Part shown: positions 60,510 to 64,000 of the stretch, piece after piece | Layout of the letters: every line of letters starts with the position of its first letter | Numbering within the stretch: the stretch's first letter is position 1 | DNA from: Aristaeella hokkaidonensis | GTDB taxonomy: Bacteria; Bacillota; Clostridia; Christensenellales; Aristaeellaceae | DNA: 64,000 bases | Reading direction: 5' to 3' | Assembly: GCF_018128945.1 (NCBI RefSeq) | Contig: NZ_CP068393.1 | Coordinates: 2,108,001 to 2,172,000 of the forward strand | The notes under the pieces: generated by a model | Seen by the model: only the letters and a program-made list of their open reading frames with translations | The model's database searches: none | What the model was told of the DNA's origin: nothing | Made by a program: the position numbers and the translations under genes

Positions 60510-61085
60510 TCATTTTTCTCCCAGTTCCCGATCCCATTCCTGAAGGAACTGCTCCATGAAGGCGTGGCGTTCCTCCGCCAGCTCCTTTGCCTTTCCCGTG
60601 TTCATCAGGTCCTTCAGCAGAAGCAGTTTCTCATGGAAATGGCTGATGGAACCCTCCGGCGTCCGGCCGTGCTTCCCGCCGTAGGCAAAGGTCCGGGCAA
60701 TCCCGATCGCGCCGATGGCGTCCAGCCGGTCCGCATCCTGGATAATCTGTCCCTCCACGGTTCCGGGACGTTTCCCTTTGTTCTGACTGAAGGAAACCGC
60801 GTTGATGGCCTCGCAGATCCTGTCCGCAGTTTCCGGCTCCATGCCCTGCGCCTTCAGGAAGCGCCTGGCGTTGGCGTTATTCTCCGTATGGAACAGCTTA
60901 TGGTCGTCCGCGTCATGGAGCAGAGCGCCCAGCGCCACAATCTCCCTGTCCGCTCCCGGCTCCGTCTCCGCGATCAGCATGGCGTTGCGGTAAACCCGCA
61001 GGGCATGCTCCAGCCCGTGGCCGTCCGCGTTCTCCGCAAACAGTTCCCGGATATACTCTTTGGCCGCTTCAATCATCTGCTGCAT
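60510..61085 (-). CDS. HD-domain phosphohydrolase (YpgQ-like)
   Basis: A 191-residue protein; the ATG at 61085 follows GAGG at about ten bases, while an in-frame TTG at 61094 and ATG at 61076 are alternatives. The HD motif set is complete: GHGLEHALRV (H23, H27), LLHDADD (H57, D58), and IQDADRLDAIGAIGI (D117, D119). This matches the small YpgQ/YedJ group that hydrolyses nucleoside triphosphates or related phosphoesters with a divalent metal. Single gene, sharing a terminator region with the next gene. Confidence 0.9.
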   Translation of the reverse strand: MQQMIEAAKEYIRELFAENADGHGLEHALRVYRNAMLIAETEPGADREIVALGALLHDADDHKLFHTENNANARRFLKAQGMEPETADRICEAINAVSFSQNKGKRPGTVEGQIIQDADRLDAIGAIGIARTFAYGGKHGRTPEGSISHFHEKLLLLKDLMNTGKAKELAEERHAFMEQFLQEWDRELGEK

Positions 61086-61153
61086 TTCCCGCAATCCTCA
61101 CCGTTTTATGATTGTGTTCATCATATCATGGAACAGGAGGAACAACAAGAAAC

Positions 61154-61174
61154 CCGGGGAGGTGTCCTCCCCGG
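61154..61174 (-). terminator. Terminator of the large repeat protein gene
   Basis: CCGGGGAGG and CCTCCCCGG form a perfect 9-bp stem with a three-base loop; GTTTCTTGTT follows on the minus strand, right after the stop at 61183. Confidence 0.8.
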
Positions 61175-61182
61175 TTGCGGGA

Positions 61183-64000
61183 TTATTCCGTTGTTACTTC
61201 ACCCTCCGCCAGGACTTCCTCCAGCGGAATCCGGACTTCCCAGGTGTCTTCCAGAATTTCCTTGTTTTCCCAGACCTCCGCCGTTAATGTCAACTGTCCC
61301 AGATCATCCGGCTGTACATCCATCACAGATTCCATCCAGTCCGGGAATTCATCACCATTATCATTCCATCCCAAGGGCCAGACAACATCATTGGTAACAG
61401 AGTTGTAGACATTCACACCCGCTCCCGCATGCCCGGTGCCATCGCTTGTCCGGATCGGGTCTGCGGTAAAATGGATCTGTGTATGCAGCTGGTTATCAAT
61501 CCAGCCGATGCCTGTCAGTTTCACATTTTCCAGCAGGGAGATGTCCAGCGGCTGTGTATAATCCAGAATCTTCATTCCCTCACGTGCTGTTTTCGAAAAC
61601 GCGGGATGCAGTTCAGGCAGCTCAATACCTTCCTCATTTTTCCCATACTCTTTCAGGAACGGAATCAGGTCAATCTGTTTATACTGCTCGATGCAGACCT
61701 GCTTGATGCCCACTGTGAAAACGTCGTCTTCCGTCCGGAGCGGGTTCTTCGCCTCAATATGCTTTACATAAATCTGCCTGCGCCCTGTTTTACCGGCTCG
61801 TTGCAGAAGATATGTTTCTGTTTTCGGCTCCTTTCCTTCTGTGTCTTTCTCATATCCTCCTATGCAGTATCCTTCTTCAGGAGAACCATAGTTTCCTGTC
61901 GCATCTTCCAGGGTATAAACAGCCCATGCTTCATTTCCTTTCACCAGGGCGGAAGTGACTTCAAAACGGATTCCCTGCTTTTCGCAGCTGAGGTTCACCT
62001 GTTTGAGTTCCTTTGTAATGCCCGGCCACTTTTCCTCAATCTGCCTGTTGACCTCTTCCTCAATTACCAGGGGCTCCGCGGTTGCTGTCTGTTCTATTTC
62101 CGGTATAGCAGTATTCTCATCGGTTTTCGCCAGGATGAAAGCAATTGGGATCTCAATTTTCCAGGTTGTGTCTGAGATTTTCTTGTGGTGATAAATATCA
62201 GCCTTAAGCTCCAGGTGATTTATGTCATCCGGTGCAATCTCCCACACATATTCCGCGTATTTCTTCCATGCTGTCTCCCCATTACTGAAAACACCCCATG
62301 ATAATTCGTCATATGTGGGATTTCTGCTGTCTTTCTCCTCTGTGATGGCCAGTCTGGGCGTACCCATCCAGGACAGATAAGTTGTATTTCCTATCGTACA
62401 AGTTGTTTCATCCGGATTGTGGATCTGCACATGCAGCTTATTGTCAATCCAGCCGATCCCAGTCAGGGAAACCGGCCCGCACAGGGTTTCATCCAGCGGC
62501 TGCGTGTAATCCAGGATTGTCGGATATTTTGACAGATCCACATTGACGAAAGAGCCAGTTGACCAATCCAACGTCTCTGCCAAGGTATCTTCCGGTTTAT
62601 CTACCCCTTCCACAGTTTTCCCATACTTCTTCAGCAGAGGAAGCAGGTCAATCGTTGTAACTTCTTCTGTCATCAGACCGATAAGATTGACTACAAGCTT
62701 GCCGTCAGGTTGCACCGGTTCCGGTATATCATATACTTTCAGGAATGTGGCCTTGTGCTCTTCCGTTTCATCCCAGTCCAGTCTCATCGAATACAAACCC
62801 GTGCCGCCCAAATTGTCAAGATAGTAGGTATTCAGATTATCTTTGATCCGGTCACCTTCCAGATCCTGAAGAGAATAGACGACATACAGTTTCTGATCCT
62901 TGATCAGGGCATAGATGACTTCTGCGCGAATTCCTTGCTTTTCACAGCTCATATTGACCGGCTTCAGTTCTTCCCTGAGTCCGGGATACGCATACGCCAG
63001 GTATACTTCCTCTTTATTCGACAGAGTTCCCGGTTCCGCTGGTTTTTCTTCCTGAACAGCCGTTTCCTCACTGGTTTCACCCTGGATCATCTCCATCGGA
63101 ATCCCGACAGTCCAGTCGTCATCCAGAACCCCTTTGGAGATTGTCTCATTTGTGTACAGCTCCATACGATCCAGGTCTTCCGGTGTGCAGTTAAACACTG
63201 ATTCTTCCCATGAAGGCCCTTCGTATGTTTCCCGCCAGCTCATCGGGATGCTGTCCACATGTATTTCCTCATAAGCTTTATCTTTCACATTGCAATTGAC
63301 AGCCATCATATAGTTGTCATATGGAATATCCGGATACTCCTGCTGCATCAGCGCCCAGGACTTATTCTGGAACTGCACATGCAGTTGATTATCTATCCAG
63401 CCGATCGCCGACAGGAAGACATTCCCGTCCAGATGAATATCCAGGGATTCCTGATAATCCAGGGCTTTCAGTTTGTTTTCTATCGGTTTCCCGTCAAGAG
63501 TGGAACGAAGCGATTCCTTCGGCGGCGTCACGCCCTCCTCCGTTCTGCCGTATTCCTTCAGCATCGGAAGCAGGTCAATTTCTTTTCTCTCACTGAAGCT
63601 TAACTTCTTAATTCCAGCCCTGAGGGTACTGTTTTCAGTCGGAAGCACTTTGGACAGATCCATTCTGTACAGCCAGGTTGTTTTTCCTTCATCCCGGTTG
63701 ATATTCAGCCTTGCTTCATAACCGTCCCAGCCGTCGTCTTCATGTTCATATACAAACGTTGGATGGCATTCATAATCATTATATTTTGCATTAAGATCCT
63801 GTGTTGTCAGAAGAAAATACACATTGTTTCCCTTTCTGCAACCGGACACCACGTCCATCCGGATACCCTGCTTTTCAGTACTCAGGCCGATGGGGTGTAG
63901 ATCATCATAAGAAATGTCCTCGACATGCGCATCCATAACCTCCCGGAGTATTGCCTCCTCCGTCAGGAGTACCGGATTATCCGTGAAAGCTTCGGCAGCC
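61183..64000 (-). CDS. Large repeat protein, 5' end outside the window (partial)
   Basis: The minus-strand frame is open through 64000 with no stop and no good ribosome site at the internal ATG at 63936, so at least 939 residues belong to a longer protein whose start is beyond the right edge. It consists of three units of about 310 residues. Each begins with an [ST]-x-EKQGIR motif (near 63870, 62938 and 61980) and contains L-D-Y-[TQ]-[QE]-[PS]-L-D and L-x-[GA]-I-G-W-I-D-N-[QK]-L-H-[VT]-Q, followed by a C-terminal LEVxIPLE-type strand. The units are extracytoplasmic beta-rich domains similar in style to the DUF4179 anti-sigma ectodomain at 41769. Function unknown; a membrane-anchored sensor is plausible. 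Confidence 0.75.
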   Translation of the reverse strand, partial: AAEAFTDNPVLLTEEAILREVMDAHVEDISYDDLHPIGLSTEKQGIRMDVVSGCRKGNNVYFLLTTQDLNAKYNDYECHPTFVYEHEDDGWDGYEARLNINRDEGKTTWLYRMDLSKVLPTENSTLRAGIKKLSFSERKEIDLLPMLKEYGRTEEGVTPPKESLRSTLDGKPIENKLKALDYQESLDIHLDGNVFLSAIGWIDNQLHVQFQNKSWALMQQEYPDIPYDNYMMAVNCNVKDKAYEEIHVDSIPMSWRETYEGPSWEESVFNCTPEDLDRMELYTNETISKGVLDDDWTVGIPMEMIQGETSEETAVQEEKPAEPGTLSNKEEVYLAYAYPGLREELKPVNMSCEKQGIRAEVIYALIKDQKLYVVYSLQDLEGDRIKDNLNTYYLDNLGGTGLYSMRLDWDETEEHKATFLKVYDIPEPVQPDGKLVVNLIGLMTEEVTTIDLLPLLKKYGKTVEGVDKPEDTLAETLDWSTGSFVNVDLSKYPTILDYTQPLDETLCGPVSLTGIGWIDNKLHVQIHNPDETTCTIGNTTYLSWMGTPRLAITEEKDSRNPTYDELSWGVFSNGETAWKKYAEYVWEIAPDDINHLELKADIYHHKKISDTTWKIEIPIAFILAKTDENTAIPEIEQTATAEPLVIEEEVNRQIEEKWPGITKELKQVNLSCEKQGIRFEVTSALVKGNEAWAVYTLEDATGNYGSPEEGYCIGGYEKDTEGKEPKTETYLLQRAGKTGRRQIYVKHIEAKNPLRTEDDVFTVGIKQVCIEQYKQIDLIPFLKEYGKNEEGIELPELHPAFSKTAREGMKILDYTQPLDISLLENVKLTGIGWIDNQLHTQIHFTADPIRTSDGTGHAGAGVNVYNSVTNDVVWPLGWNDNGDEFPDWMESVMDVQPDDLGQLTLTAEVWENKEILEDTWEVRIPLEEVLAEGEVTTE

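Noticed and set aside
1..64000. Complete prophage or integrative element
   Set aside because: No integrase, portal, terminase, capsid, relaxase or conjugation gene was recognised; only an ArpU-like pair and restriction genes are present.
1..64000. tRNA or rRNA genes
   Set aside because: No CCA-ended cloverleaf or rRNA signature was noticed on either strand, although a covariance scan was not possible.

Overview
The window reads as chromosome of an anaerobic Bacillota (Clostridia-type, probably gut or rumen) bacterium. The support is strong AGGAGG-type ribosome binding sites, a tryptophan T-box, a yybP-ykoY manganese riboswitch, zinc-ribbon secreted proteins, several c-di-GMP enzymes, and intergenic regions filled with short palindromic and AT-rich repeats. 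The species cannot be named from sequence alone. No rRNA, tRNA, CRISPR array, complete prophage or intact transposase was seen.

Region 1, about 1-24.9 kb, is visibly AT-rich and dominated by defence or accessory genes. It holds a DUF4238-like gene with an SMC-like ATPase that carries a CxxC hook and a C-terminal HEPN-like R-x6-H motif; a MazG-like pyrophosphohydrolase; a SEC-C zinc protein; an XRE/HNH pair; and a type I restriction operon (hsdR-hsdM-hsdS) continued by an Mrr-like nuclease and a five-repeat helix-turn-helix-like protein. Next come a small hypothetical protein, a BspA-like leucine-rich repeat protein, a large single-pass membrane protein, an alarmone-hydrolase-like HD protein, and a secreted protein with a signal-peptidase fold but no catalytic dyad. 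The region closes with a three-gene operon encoding a DisA_N/DAC-like nucleotidyl cyclase-fold protein, an HExxH metallopeptidase-like protein and a HEPN-like protein. That operon is the best candidate for an undescribed system; the SMC/HEPN pair is the second.

Region 2, about 25-64 kb, is GC-rich and looks like host backbone. It contains secreted lipoprotein-type proteins (one large, then three tandem paralogs), a membrane EAL phosphodiesterase, three GGDEF proteins (two a tandem duplication), a stand-alone trpB under a Trp T-box, a Fic protein, an ImmA-like regulator, a SIMPL protein, an orphan Phd-type antitoxin beside a radical SAM gene, a metallophosphoesterase, an overlapping ECF sigma/anti-sigma pair and a GPH sugar transporter. 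It also carries a YidC-glycerophosphotransferase fusion with a small membrane partner, a two-gene phage ArpU-like remnant, a ferredoxin-type aldo/keto reductase coupled to a rhomboid protease, a thioesterase, a SLOG protein, a YgjP-type peptidase, mntP with its Mn riboswitch, an HD hydrolase and, at the right edge, a large repeat protein whose start lies outside the window.

Intergenic DNA in region 2 is built from four or five recurring repeat families. Some copies form long perfect hairpins that sit exactly where terminators are expected.
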